Assembly: GCA_011052285.1 (NCBI GenBank)
Contig: DRJH01000432.1
Coordinates: 1 to 27,439 of the forward strand
Direction of reading: 5' to 3'
Length of the DNA stretch: 27,439 nt
Source of the DNA: Gammaproteobacteria bacterium
Lineage (GTDB): Bacteria; Pseudomonadota; Gammaproteobacteria; Arenicellales; DRJH01
The notes under the pieces are model-generated. The model worked only from the letters and a program-made list of their open reading frames with translations, made no database searches and was not told the origin of the DNA. Of the stretch, positions 7,756 to 15,641 are shown piece by piece (within the stretch, counting starts at the first letter, position 1; the number at the start of each line of letters is the position of its first letter). A program made the position numbers and the translations under genes.

Positions 7756-8565
7756 ATGAAAACGTTAACTATAAGTAAACTCTGTTCGCTTAATCGTTTC
7801 AAAGAATCGCGTTACCTGGTTCGCATGTTTGCTCTGGGTTATATCCTACTCGCCAGTGGTTGTGCCTCGCTTGATACCAGCCAGAGCGCCGCTAATCCTG
7901 TGGCGTTGAAAAATACAGAGATTACTGATCCCTGGGAGGATTGGAACCGGGGTGTCTACGGGCTTAATGAGCGAATTGATCAATACGTACTTAAACCGGC
8001 TGCCAAATCCTATCAACTGCTTGTACCCTTGCGGCTACGTGCTTCGATCAACAACTTCTTCTCCAATCTTACTCAACCGACCACCATTATCAATGACCTC
8101 CTGCAGGGACAGCTGGAACAATCTCTGCAAGATACAGCACGTTTTGTCTTCAACTCCACTTTTGGCGTATTGGGCTTATTTGATTTTGCCAGTTATCTGG
8201 AGCTACCGAAACATCGAGAAGACTTCGGTCAGACACTTGCTGTCTGGAACGTTCCTCCTGGACCTTACGTGGTCCTACCCCTATTGGGGCCAAGTTCATT
8301 GCGTGATGCGTTTGGACTGGCACCTGAATACTCCTATACTGATGCCGTGCCTTATCTATTTGATCATTCGTCCTACTGGGCAGCTACCATGGTCAATATT
8401 GTTGATAACCGCAGTAATAAATTAGGGCTGGAGAAGGTCTTGAGTTTGCAGTTGGATCCTTACTCGTTCACCAAAGAAAGTTACACTCAATCCAGGCTCA
8501 ATGTTATTTTTAATGGCTCACCCCCATTACCCGATGACCTACTGGATGAGGAACCAACGAACTAA
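7756..8565 (+). CDS. mlaA: MlaA (VacJ) family outer-membrane lipoprotein
   Basis: MlaA is the outer-membrane component of the Mla pathway. It removes surface-exposed phospholipids and hands them to periplasmic MlaC to keep the outer membrane asymmetric. The 269-residue product has a long N-terminus, then a hydrophobic segment ending in the lipobox LASGC (Cys at about residue 36). The MlaA domain opens with DPWEDWNRGVYGLNERID and continues with RASINNFFSNLTQPTTIINDLLQG, FVFNSTFGVLGLFD and LPKHREDFGQTLAVW, all hallmarks of the family. The true start may be the internal Met at residue 24, which would give a more usual signal peptide. It is 115 bases from aroB; that gap holds small inverted repeats (for example GTTGGC at 7694 with GCCAAC at 7726). 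It abuts apaH. No other mla genes are in the window. Confidence 0.93.
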   Translation: MKTLTISKLCSLNRFKESRYLVRMFALGYILLASGCASLDTSQSAANPVALKNTEITDPWEDWNRGVYGLNERIDQYVLKPAAKSYQLLVPLRLRASINNFFSNLTQPTTIINDLLQGQLEQSLQDTARFVFNSTFGVLGLFDFASYLELPKHREDFGQTLAVWNVPPGPYVVLPLLGPSSLRDAFGLAPEYSYTDAVPYLFDHSSYWAATMVNIVDNRSNKLGLEKVLSLQLDPYSFTKESYTQSRLNVIFNGSPPLPDDLLDEEPTN

Positions 8566-8568
8566 TTG

Positions 8569-9402
8569 ATGACCATCTACGCTATTGGAGACGTTCAGGG
8601 GTGTTATACAGCCCTGAGTAAATTGCTCGATAAACTGGCGCCGACGACACAGGATCAACTTTGGTTTGTTGGTGATCTGGTCAACCGGGGTCCGCAGTCT
8701 CTACAGGTCCTTAGGCTTCTTCGGTCGCTTGGGAAACAGGTCATCACTGTTTTAGGAAACCATGATATTCATCTACTCTGTGTGGCTCGTGGTGCACGAC
8801 CCGCAAGTAACAAAGACACATTAGATGCCTTGTTGCTTGCCCCAGATCGGGATCAGTTGCTAGACTGGCTGAGTCATAAACCGCTATTTTATTTTGATCC
8901 GGCAATCAACACCGGTCTCGTTCATGCTGGCGTCCTTCCGCACTGGGATCTACACCATTGCCTGCAATACAGTGCGTCGGTAAGTCAAATTCTGGCTTCA
9001 AACCCCACATTTGAGCAACTGCAGGAGCTTTATGGTAATCATTCGAACACGACCAGTAATCTAAGCCCCTTGGCACAACACTTGCGCATGTTGGTTAATG
9101 TGTTCACCCGAATTCGCTACTGTAAAGCCAATGGGTCACTTGACCTGCTCCACAAAGGCCCGCTCGGTTCACAAACGCCAGGTTTGCTTCCATGGTTTGA
9201 TTTACCAAATAGAAAAACAGCAGATATTCGCTTGGTCTTTGGCCATTGGTCAGCACTCGGTCTTTATCAGCGACCCTCTTTGTTGGGGCTGGATAGCGGA
9301 TGTATCTGGGGTGGTAAACTGACCGCAGCAAGACTTGATACTACTCGGGTCACCATGGTTAACGTGCCGTGTCAAGACGAATCATTCAGTGCAATAAACT
9401 GA
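8569..9402 (+). CDS. apaH: Symmetrical bis(5'-nucleosyl)-tetraphosphatase (diadenosine tetraphosphatase)
   Basis: ApaH hydrolyses Ap4A to two ADP and also removes Np4-type RNA caps. It belongs to the PPP metallophosphoesterase superfamily. Metal-binding motifs appear in order: GDVQGCY near residue 7, GDLVNRGP near 35 and GNHDIHLL near 64, followed by LVHAGVLPHWDL near 122 and FGHWSALG near 222. GDVQG in place of GDVHG occurs in many ApaH proteins and is not a defect. I chose ATG at 8569; a TTG one codon earlier directly follows the mlaA stop. The usual ksgA-apaG-apaH context is absent. It converges with gyrB, with only six bases between the two coding ends. Confidence 0.95.
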   Translation: MTIYAIGDVQGCYTALSKLLDKLAPTTQDQLWFVGDLVNRGPQSLQVLRLLRSLGKQVITVLGNHDIHLLCVARGARPASNKDTLDALLLAPDRDQLLDWLSHKPLFYFDPAINTGLVHAGVLPHWDLHHCLQYSASVSQILASNPTFEQLQELYGNHSNTTSNLSPLAQHLRMLVNVFTRIRYCKANGSLDLLHKGPLGSQTPGLLPWFDLPNRKTADIRLVFGHWSALGLYQRPSLLGLDSGCIWGGKLTAARLDTTRVTMVNVPCQDESFSAIN

Positions 9403-9412
9403 TCGTTATCAG
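9399..9412. terminator. Small hairpin shared by convergent apaH and gyrB ends
   Basis: CTGAT at 9399-9403 pairs with ATCAG at 9408-9412 around the tetraloop CGTT. The hairpin overlaps the stop codons of both convergent genes. The stem is short and there is no long T-tract on either strand, so a role as a bidirectional terminator is only possible. Confidence 0.3.
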
Positions 9413-11817
9413 ACATCCAAGTTACTGACAGAAAAAGCATTTTCAGTAATAAATAACCGTCTTGGCTCGACATTATCTCCCATCAACATGGAGAAAACTT
9501 CATCAGCAGCCACGGCATCTTCAATCGTAACCTGGAGTAGTCTACGCTTGGTTACATCCATGGTTGTTTCCCAAAGCTGTTCTGGATTCATTTCTCCGAG
9601 TCCTTTATAGCGCTGGAATTGGATGCGTTTTCGCGCACTGCTCATTAGCCACTCCAGTGCCTCGCTAAAATTTTCAGCATTTTTTTGCTGTTCCCCAAAA
9701 TAAGCTTGAATCCTGGCCGGAAATTGTTGGTGGATCTTTTCGGCAATGGCATAAATTGCCTGCATTTCCCTGGAATGAAAAAATTGTGCAGAAAAAATAT
9801 TGTAAGACGTTGTTCCATTCTTATTCTGGGTAATAGTCAAGCTGCCGTCTTTGATGGTATCGGCACTAACATCATAGGACGTGAACTCCTTCGTTTGGGA
9901 TTGAAGCGCGAGATGGATTACCTCAGCATATTGTTGCCATTGAATCGTGCCATCCTGCTGCACCGGGTTTGGTAATGTAGTGATCAGTTGCAGCAGATAA
10001 CGGTCGTAGTGCTGTGCCAGATGTGCAATATGCTCCTGCAGGTCAAAATAAGCACGCGTAAGTTGCAAAAGGCCCTCACCTTTTATCTCCTGACCGTTTT
10101 CCGGAACGAATGATGAGTTATTAAGTGCTTGATTGATAATGAATATCATCATTTCTTCTTCATCTTTTAAGTACTGCACCTGCTTCCTTATCGTAGCCTT
10201 GTAAAGTGGCGGTTGGGCAATATAAATATATCCTTTCTCAATTAATTCTGGCATTTGTCGATAAAAAAATGTCAGCAATAGGGTTCTGATGTGAGAGCCA
10301 TCAACATCGGCATCGGTCATGATGATAATGCGATGATAACGTAGTTTTTCGATATTAAAATCGCCCTCGCCGATTCCCGTACCCAGAGCGGTAATGAGTG
10401 TACCGACCTCATCCGAGGATAGCATCTTATCAAAACGGGCTTTTTCTACATTTAAAATTTTACCTTTCAATGGCAAAATCGCCTGATATTTTCGGTCTCT
10501 GGCCTGCTTCGCGGAACCACCGGCTGAATCTCCTTCAACCAGGTAAATCTCACACAGACGGGCATCTTTTTCCTGACAATCGGCTAATTTACCGGGTAGT
10601 CCACCTAAGTCCAGAGCATTCTTTCTGCGTGTTAGATCCCTTGCTTTCCTGGCGGCTACGCGTGCGCGTGACGATTCGATAATACGTTCCGCAATACTTT
10701 TGGCGTCTGTTGGGTTTTCCACTAGAAACGTACGTAGGCCTTCAGAGATGATCGCATCAACAACCGACTTTACCTCGGAGGATACAAGTTTATCTTTGGT
10801 TTGTGACGAAAATTTTGGATCTACAACCTTCACGGAAAGCACCGCAGTTAGACCTTCGCGTGTGTCATCACCCGAGATCTGTACCTTCTCTCGTTTTGCT
10901 AGTCCGCTTTCCTCCATATAGTGATTCAGACTTCGAGTTAGCGCAGCTCGAAAACCTGCCATATGGGTACCACCATCACGTTGTGGAATATTATTGGTAA
11001 AGAAAAAGGCGTTTTCTCGGTACGTGTCATTCCATTGCATTGCGAGTTCAACATGAGTATCATTCTTTACACCATTAATATTAATGACGTTTTTATGTAA
11101 GACTGTTTTATTGTGGTTAAGATATTCGACAAACGCATTGATGCCTCCTTCGTAATGAAAGACATCACGTGAATCCTTTCTTTCATCAACCAGAGTAATA
11201 CATATACCGGAATTAAGAAAAGAAAGCTCACGAATTCTCTTGACCAAAATATCATGTTTAAATTCTATGTGACTGAACACCTGGTCGCTGGGATAAAAAC
11301 GAATGGTGGTACCGGTCTTCTTGCTTTCACCGATGACGCGTACATCCTGTTCTGGTACGCCCATCAGGTAATGTTGTAGAAATATTTTACCCTCCCGATA
11401 AATCTTCATTTCAAGGCTTTTTGACAGTGCATTCACGACAGAAACTCCAACACCGTGCAAACCACCGGAAACTTTATAGGCATTTTGATCAAACTTTCCA
11501 CCAGCATGTAGTACAGTCATGATGATCTCTGCGGCAGATTTACCTTCTTCTTCAATAATGCCGATGGGTATACCACGACCGGTATCTTCTACAGTAACGC
11601 TCTTGTCTTCATGAACTGTCACTATAATTTTATCACAATAGCCTGCAAGCGCTTCATCAATAGCATTGTCGAGTACTTCAAAAACCATATGATGCAGACC
11701 TGATCCATCATCAGTATCTCCAATATACATTCCAGGCCGTTTTCTAACTGCATCAAGTCCTTTAAGAATCTTGATGTTAGAGGAGTTATATGCTTCGTTC
11801 TGTTTTTGTACGTTCAA
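9409..11817 (-). CDS. gyrB: DNA gyrase subunit B
   Basis: GyrB is the ATPase subunit of DNA gyrase, which introduces negative supercoils. The 802 residues give the full Gram-negative length. The GHKL ATPase shows GLDAVRKRPGMYIGD, VLDNAIDEALAG and GGLHGVGVSVVNALS. The TOPRIM domain has EGDSAGGSAKQARDRK, PLKGKILNVEKA and DADVDGSHIRTL. The insertion of about 160 residues typical of proteobacteria (roughly 560-730) is present, as is the C-terminal QRYKGLGEMNPEQLWETTM. The start is TTG at 11815-11817; an in-frame stop lies four codons upstream, so no longer form exists. The gene normally follows recF, but here dnaN is directly upstream with 184 non-coding bases between. Confidence 0.97.
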   Translation of the reverse strand: MNVQKQNEAYNSSNIKILKGLDAVRKRPGMYIGDTDDGSGLHHMVFEVLDNAIDEALAGYCDKIIVTVHEDKSVTVEDTGRGIPIGIIEEEGKSAAEIIMTVLHAGGKFDQNAYKVSGGLHGVGVSVVNALSKSLEMKIYREGKIFLQHYLMGVPEQDVRVIGESKKTGTTIRFYPSDQVFSHIEFKHDILVKRIRELSFLNSGICITLVDERKDSRDVFHYEGGINAFVEYLNHNKTVLHKNVININGVKNDTHVELAMQWNDTYRENAFFFTNNIPQRDGGTHMAGFRAALTRSLNHYMEESGLAKREKVQISGDDTREGLTAVLSVKVVDPKFSSQTKDKLVSSEVKSVVDAIISEGLRTFLVENPTDAKSIAERIIESSRARVAARKARDLTRRKNALDLGGLPGKLADCQEKDARLCEIYLVEGDSAGGSAKQARDRKYQAILPLKGKILNVEKARFDKMLSSDEVGTLITALGTGIGEGDFNIEKLRYHRIIIMTDADVDGSHIRTLLLTFFYRQMPELIEKGYIYIAQPPLYKATIRKQVQYLKDEEEMMIFIINQALNNSSFVPENGQEIKGEGLLQLTRAYFDLQEHIAHLAQHYDRYLLQLITTLPNPVQQDGTIQWQQYAEVIHLALQSQTKEFTSYDVSADTIKDGSLTITQNKNGTTSYNIFSAQFFHSREMQAIYAIAEKIHQQFPARIQAYFGEQQKNAENFSEALEWLMSSARKRIQFQRYKGLGEMNPEQLWETTMDVTKRRLLQVTIEDAVAADEVFSMLMGDNVEPRRLFITENAFSVSNLDV

Positions 11818-11839
11818 TACGATAACCTAAATTGTTAGC

Positions 11840-11957
11840 AACTATTCAGCGTATTCATCTTTTGTCCCATTACGGCGTTATGTTCGTACTCAAATGCTCA
11901 CATTCTCCGTGCGAGAGCGCCTTGTACTGAACCAAAATCTAAACACGCTGAATTGTT
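11840..11957. repeat. Small inverted-repeat element between dnaN and gyrB (possible second MITE family)
   Basis: AACTATTCAGCGT at 11840-11852 and ACGCTGAATTGTT at 11945-11957 are inverted complements with one mismatch in 13. They bound a 118-bp segment without coding capacity. The shape is that of a miniature inverted-repeat element. No second copy is visible in this window, so dispersal is untested. It occupies the position where recF usually lies. An alternative is a long-range regulatory hairpin in the gyrB leader. Confidence 0.45.
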
Positions 11958-11984
11958 ACACTTGTTAAATGTTAGGAATTTAGA

Positions 11985-12000
11985 TGTTTCACGTGAAACA
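11985..12000. promoter_or_regulatory. parS centromere-like site (ParB/Spo0J binding)
   Basis: TGTTTCACGTGAAACA matches the chromosomal parS consensus TGTTNCACGTGAAACA exactly and is a perfect 16-bp palindrome. The dyad extends to 24 bp (11981-12004) and its outer edge includes the dnaN stop codon. parS sites load ParB and the SMC/MukBEF-type machinery and cluster near the origin in bacteria with ParABS. parA and parB are not in the window and must lie elsewhere if the site is used. Confidence 0.9.
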
Positions 12001-12001
12001 T

Positions 12002-13117
12002 CTAAAGCCTGATCGGCATCACCAGGTATTTACATTCAGCGACATAATCCATCGGTTGAGCTGAAGAGATGATACAGCCTGACTCGATGTTACCTATTTG
12101 CAAACAGATTTTTTCCGTTTCCATACTTTTGGCAGCTTCAATTAAATACATAATGTTGTAACCAACTTCAAATGCTGGCCCATTGTATTGAACACTCAGC
12201 TCTTCTCTGGCATTTTCATGCTCTATGGTTGCCACTGCAAGTGTTAGCATGTTCTCCGTTACGACTATACGTACACCAGGTTTTTTTTCACTGCACAAAA
12301 TGGCTGAGCGATTTGCAGCTTGCAGAAATGCTTCCCGATTGATAAGAATATTTTTATCAAGATCGGTAGGAATCAACGGTGAGTAATCTGGGTACTGTGC
12401 ATCAATTAGTTTACAAATAAAACTTAATGATCCAATATTTAAACGAAAGTAATGTTTATTCATTTGTAGAGTAATAATCTGGTCTTTGTATTCCAATAGA
12501 CGGTTAATTTCTACAATAGCCTTTCTGGGAATAATTACATCCAATTCATGACGTAGATTATCGTTGATGATTTGTGCCATCCCCAATCGGTGTCCATCGG
12601 TAGCTACAGTAATCAGTTTTCCTGGCATAAATCTAAATAACATTCCATTAAGAAAGAACCGGACATCGTGATGAGCCATGGTAAATACACAAAGTTCAAT
12701 CATTCGTTTTAGAGGTTGTTGATCTATTTCTGTTTCGAAATCCCAATCATTATTTTCGGCTAAAGGAAAATCCTCTATCGGAAGTGTTTGTAAAGAAAAT
12801 TTACTCTTCCCGGAAGTAATTTGCAAATGGTCTCGTATTTGCTGCAGGGAAATTAATTGCTCCTCCGGTAGAGCCCTGACAATATCTAGTAATGTTTTTG
12901 CATCGACGGTACAACCTCCGTGCGCCTCTTGATAATGAGTTTGATCAATACGGATACGAGACTCAACCTCAAGATCGGTACACAAAAGTAGCAGATATTC
13001 ATCAGAAGCCTTGATTAAGACATTAGCAAGAATTGGAATGGTTTGCTTCTTCTCTACTACGTTAACAACTTTTATCAACGGTTGTAACAGTTCCTGTTTA
13101 TTAATATGTAGTTTCAT
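12002..13117 (-). CDS. dnaN: DNA polymerase III beta subunit (sliding clamp)
   Basis: DnaN forms the dimeric ring that tethers DNA polymerase III and other proteins to DNA. The product is 371 residues, slightly over the typical 366. It opens MKLHINKQELLQPLIKVVNVVEKKQTIPILANVLI, the family signature. It retains VATDGHRLGMAQ near residue 170 in the second domain and ends YLVMPIRL, the usual C-terminal hydrophobic-cleft tail. ATG at 13117 is preceded by only a weak ribosome-binding sequence. The gene reads away from the putative origin. dnaA is normally immediately upstream and recF downstream; neither is present. Base composition appears more AT-rich than the pil block. Confidence 0.96.
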   Translation of the reverse strand: MKLHINKQELLQPLIKVVNVVEKKQTIPILANVLIKASDEYLLLLCTDLEVESRIRIDQTHYQEAHGGCTVDAKTLLDIVRALPEEQLISLQQIRDHLQITSGKSKFSLQTLPIEDFPLAENNDWDFETEIDQQPLKRMIELCVFTMAHHDVRFFLNGMLFRFMPGKLITVATDGHRLGMAQIINDNLRHELDVIIPRKAIVEINRLLEYKDQIITLQMNKHYFRLNIGSLSFICKLIDAQYPDYSPLIPTDLDKNILINREAFLQAANRSAILCSEKKPGVRIVVTENMLTLAVATIEHENAREELSVQYNGPAFEVGYNIMYLIEAAKSMETEKICLQIGNIESGCIISSAQPMDYVAECKYLVMPIRL

Positions 13118-13237
13118 AATAATTCTGTAATTGTTAGTGCAGTTGATTATGTGTAATCACAAATATTTAATATGTAATTCAAATACTTATCTTATGTTCG
13201 TGTTGTTGATAATATTGTGGTAAAAAAGCTGAGAACT

Positions 13238-13280
13238 TGTGGGTAACTTTATTGACCGGTTATCCACAGAGTTCTACACA
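13238..13280. promoter_or_regulatory. DnaA-box cluster, dnaN-proximal
   Basis: TTATCCACA at 13260-13268 is a perfect DnaA box on the plus strand. TGTGGGTAA at 13238-13246 is a minus-strand box with one mismatch. TTCTACACA at 13272-13280 fits the relaxed TTATNCACA consensus with one mismatch. Three boxes in 43 bases is far denser than chance. Confidence 0.65.
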
Positions 13281-13561
13281 GAGCTGTTAACATAGAATAA
13301 AAACAGTAGCTTACGTTTGACCTGGTGTGGGATAGTAGCATTAAACCAGTCATTAGTCATCTGGATTGCGATACTCATAGCTATAGATTTTGGAAATCTG
13401 TTCAAGAAGAAAAATCGAACGATCTATCATCTCTGCAAAGTAACCACCTCCACTATTCATGGCGAAATCCCAAGAGAAATAAATTTGAGGTTATATTCTC
13501 CAGCGAGGTGAATGCCCACTGAATAGATAATCACGTAGGAGAAGGCCTGGCTAAAGTCCAC

Positions 13562-13593
13562 TTATCTACAGCGTCACTTCCATCTGTGGATAG
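13562..13593. promoter_or_regulatory. DnaA-box pair, distal
   Basis: TTATCTACA at 13562-13570 (plus) and TGTGGATAG at 13585-13593 (minus) each differ by one base from the DnaA consensus. They face each other 14 bases apart, just outside the end of the prlC pseudogene. Confidence 0.5.
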
Positions 13594-13606
13594 ACTCCTG
13601 GTCTTA

Positions 13607-15011
13607 TTATTCCTGATTAGATAGGGGGTCGTAGGATTGAGATAAGCCACTATGGCGCAACAAGGCAGTCAGCGTTGGTTTACGCCCCCGAAAGGATTTA
13701 AATAAAACAGCGGGACTACAGCTTCCACCGCGACTGAGTATTTGTTCAAGAAGTGCAGTACCCACCGCACGACTAGTCAATCCCTCTTCTTCGAAACGAC
13801 TAAAGGCATCTGCAGCAAGCACTTCGGCCCATTTGTACCTGTAGTAACCTGCAGCATAATCGCCAGAGAAAATATGTGAAAAACTATGTTGAAATCTATT
13901 CCACGGGGCTACCGGAAACATGGGTGTTTGTTTTATGATATTATTCAGCGTCGACTGTAATGAGCAGGTGGTGTAATCTGGATGCCATATAATGATTGCA
14001 CGAGCGAAAATAGACCCGCTAAGACCTTGGGTAATGGAAAATATGGCCGTAATTCCTCATCCGTGAAATGAAATTGCTGTTTCTTGAGTTGTTCCGACAA
14101 ATAGGCAATATCCCAAGCCTGTATTGGTATCAGCTGCCCGGATCGTTTGGCGAATGCTTGTAACTGTCGCCACTCTTGCTCAGCTATTGGTTGGGTATGC
14201 CGCAGCAGTTCATCAAGAAAGCCCAGAATTTCGTCAGTATTTCCACCATGCGGGTTTGTAATGCTAGATCGGCATACTGCTTGTAGCCCAGTAAAGAAGC
14301 AAGCTGTTGCCGAGTATCCAAAATTTTCTGGCGTAAAACACGGCTACTGGCATGTTGCATAAAAGGGATATAGGATGAGGCTTGCAGAGTAAATACCCAG
14401 CCACTAAGGCTTTCTTCCATGGCTTTGCTACGGGCTTGCCGTATCACGCTCTCGGGCAACCCTATAAGATCTTTAGAATCAACGACATGTAAGTACCAAT
14501 AGGAAGTAGCATCAAGGATATTTTGTGAAAACTTGGTTTGCAAGTTCACCAGTGTTTCTTGTAACTTCCTGAACGTTTTTTTGTTATCGGCGGTTAGGTC
14601 AACCCCTGAAAGATGAAAATCACGCAAGGCATGCAGTAAAGATTGTTGCTGAGAAATACTCAGCCGAGCAAAACCCGGAGCATTGGAGGCTCGCTCAAAG
14701 GTATGAAAAAGGGCCTCATTCTGTGCCACTTCGGTATTGAATGCGACCAACTTTTGATGACATGCCTGATAAAGAGCTCTCAATGTAGTGCTGTCACTAA
14801 CACAGTTGAGGTGTGAGATCGGCGACCAGAATCGATCCAGAGCATCATTGGCCTCGATCAAAGGTAGCATCACCAAGTCCCATTGTGATGATTCGCTTTT
14901 TCCTAAACGGGAGATTATGGCTCGATTTTTTGCTATCAAGTGATCAAGAATAGATTCAACTGTCGTCAGATCGATACTTGAGAATTGAGGCAACAAGGCG
15001 GTTTGGCTCAT
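13607..15011 (-). pseudogene. prlC: Broken oligopeptidase A (M3 metallopeptidase)
   Basis: Intact PrlC/OpdA is a cytoplasmic M3A zinc oligopeptidase of about 680 residues that degrades signal-peptide fragments and short peptides. Three parts remain. The N-terminal part runs in one frame from ATG at 15011 to about 14240. A single-base loss in a T3 run (14240-14242) then shifts the frame; the next frame continues with GFLDELLRHTQPIAEQEW, AWDIAYLSEQL and ELRPYFPLPKVLAGLF to about 13955. Near there the homology jumps to the C-terminal portion RFQHSFSHIFSGDYAAGYY...AADAFSRFEEEG (to 13607), again out of frame. Roughly 200-220 residues between the parts are missing, including the HEXXH zinc site. 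The protein cannot be an active peptidase. Confidence 0.92.
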
Positions 15012-15050
15012 TTGGTTTTTCTTTATGGTGGCGATGGGTTGTTACCAAGC

Positions 15051-15228
15051 GCTTGTTCGAGAATAGATAAACCACTGTGGAAAAGCCGACTTTGGTCAGA
15101 TTTCCTCATGCGTCGTCAAATGCAACCAGTGTTCTACCTAAAATTACTTTCCTCGCTAAGACTACAAGGATGGTAAAAGTACCAATTATGTGGGAGCAAC
15201 ACCGATCGACTCCATTCTTGACAAGTCT
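15051..15228. repeat. MITE-like repeat, degenerate copy (copy 4)
   Basis: The left terminus GCTTGTTCGAGAATAG (15051-15066) corresponds to the family terminus GGCTGTCCGAGAATAG. Internal blocks ACCACTGTGGAAAAGCC, TTTGGTCAGATTT, GCAACCAGTGTT and CCTCGCTAAGAC follow in family order. The right end, ACCGATCGACTCCATTCTTGA (about 15201-15221), matches the right end of copy 2 at about 5966-5986 with several substitutions. This copy is much diverged and presumably old. Confidence 0.6.
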
Positions 15229-15242
15229 TTCGGTGCTAAGAA

Positions 15243-15412
15243 GCTCTCCAAGAATAGAGAACCTACTGTACAAAAGCAGAATTTGGTCCAATTTCTCCCT
15301 AATTCTCGTTAAATACAACCAGTATTCGCCTCAAATCTGCTTTTCCTCGCTACGACCACCATGGATGGTGCAAGTGCCGGTTTTGCAGGAACAACCAAAT
15401 TTTGTTATCTCG
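15243..15412. repeat. MITE-like repeat, degenerate copy (copy 5)
   Basis: It begins with GCTCTCCAAGAATAG (15243-15257) and runs through ACCTACTGTACAAAAGC, TTTGGTCCAATTT, TACAACCAGTATTCGCCTC, CCTCGCTACGAC and GTGCCGGTTTTGCAGG. It thus repeats copy 4 in tandem at a spacing of 192 bases and shares its core with copy 1. The right terminal repeat is missing or eroded beyond recognition, so the end given is approximate. Together copies 4 and 5 fill most of the long gap between prlC and gor. Confidence 0.6.
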
Positions 15413-15447
15413 TTAAATCACATCACGCTAATTTAATATAAATCCAG

Positions 15448-15487
15448 GCGTATAAATAGCCGTGTTATTTATTTGTAGTCCCTAAAG
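15448..15487. repeat. Palindromic repeat, first copy
   Basis: The core ATAAATAGC (15452-15460), loop CGT, GTTATTTAT (15464-15472) forms a 9-bp stem with one G-T pair. The flank ATTTGTAGTCCCTAAAG continues the match to the copy at 19571-19611. It lies in the leader of gor, with no gene ending near it, so a terminator role is unlikely at this site. Confidence 0.5.
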
Positions 15488-15641
15488 AAACAGCAGGTTA
15501 ATACAGTGGCACTTTCAGGCTATATTCAGATGTTATCATATCGAATAAGGAAAATAACACCAGGTAATTACCAGAGGATGATTATAATCGTATTTATGGG
15601 TCTGAAAAAATGAAAGTCAGATAAATAATGAGAGGGTGAAA

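Larger units (their letters stand above)
13118..13606. other. Candidate chromosomal replication origin (oriC)
   Basis: This 489-bp stretch has no credible gene. Next to dnaN is an AT-rich segment (about 13118-13225) that could be the unwinding element. It is followed by DnaA-box-like 9-mers at 13238-13246, 13260-13268 and 13272-13280, and a second pair at 13562-13570 and 13585-13593. Position beside dnaN, the parS site 1.1 kb away and gyrB beyond support an origin role. A small palindrome (AGATTT, TGG, AAATCT) lies at 13385-13399. dnaA itself is not adjacent. The dnaN promoter must also lie here, but I see no strong sigma-70 match. Confidence 0.6.

Noticed and set aside
13317..13522. Two overlapping short frames in the region between dnaN and prlC
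   Set aside because: They overlap each other in different frames, lie between DnaA boxes and show no recognisable protein features.
15012..15641. CRISPR-like array because of recurring motifs
   Set aside because: Only two long, diverged copies at a 192-base spacing; no short direct repeats with regular spacers and no cas genes.
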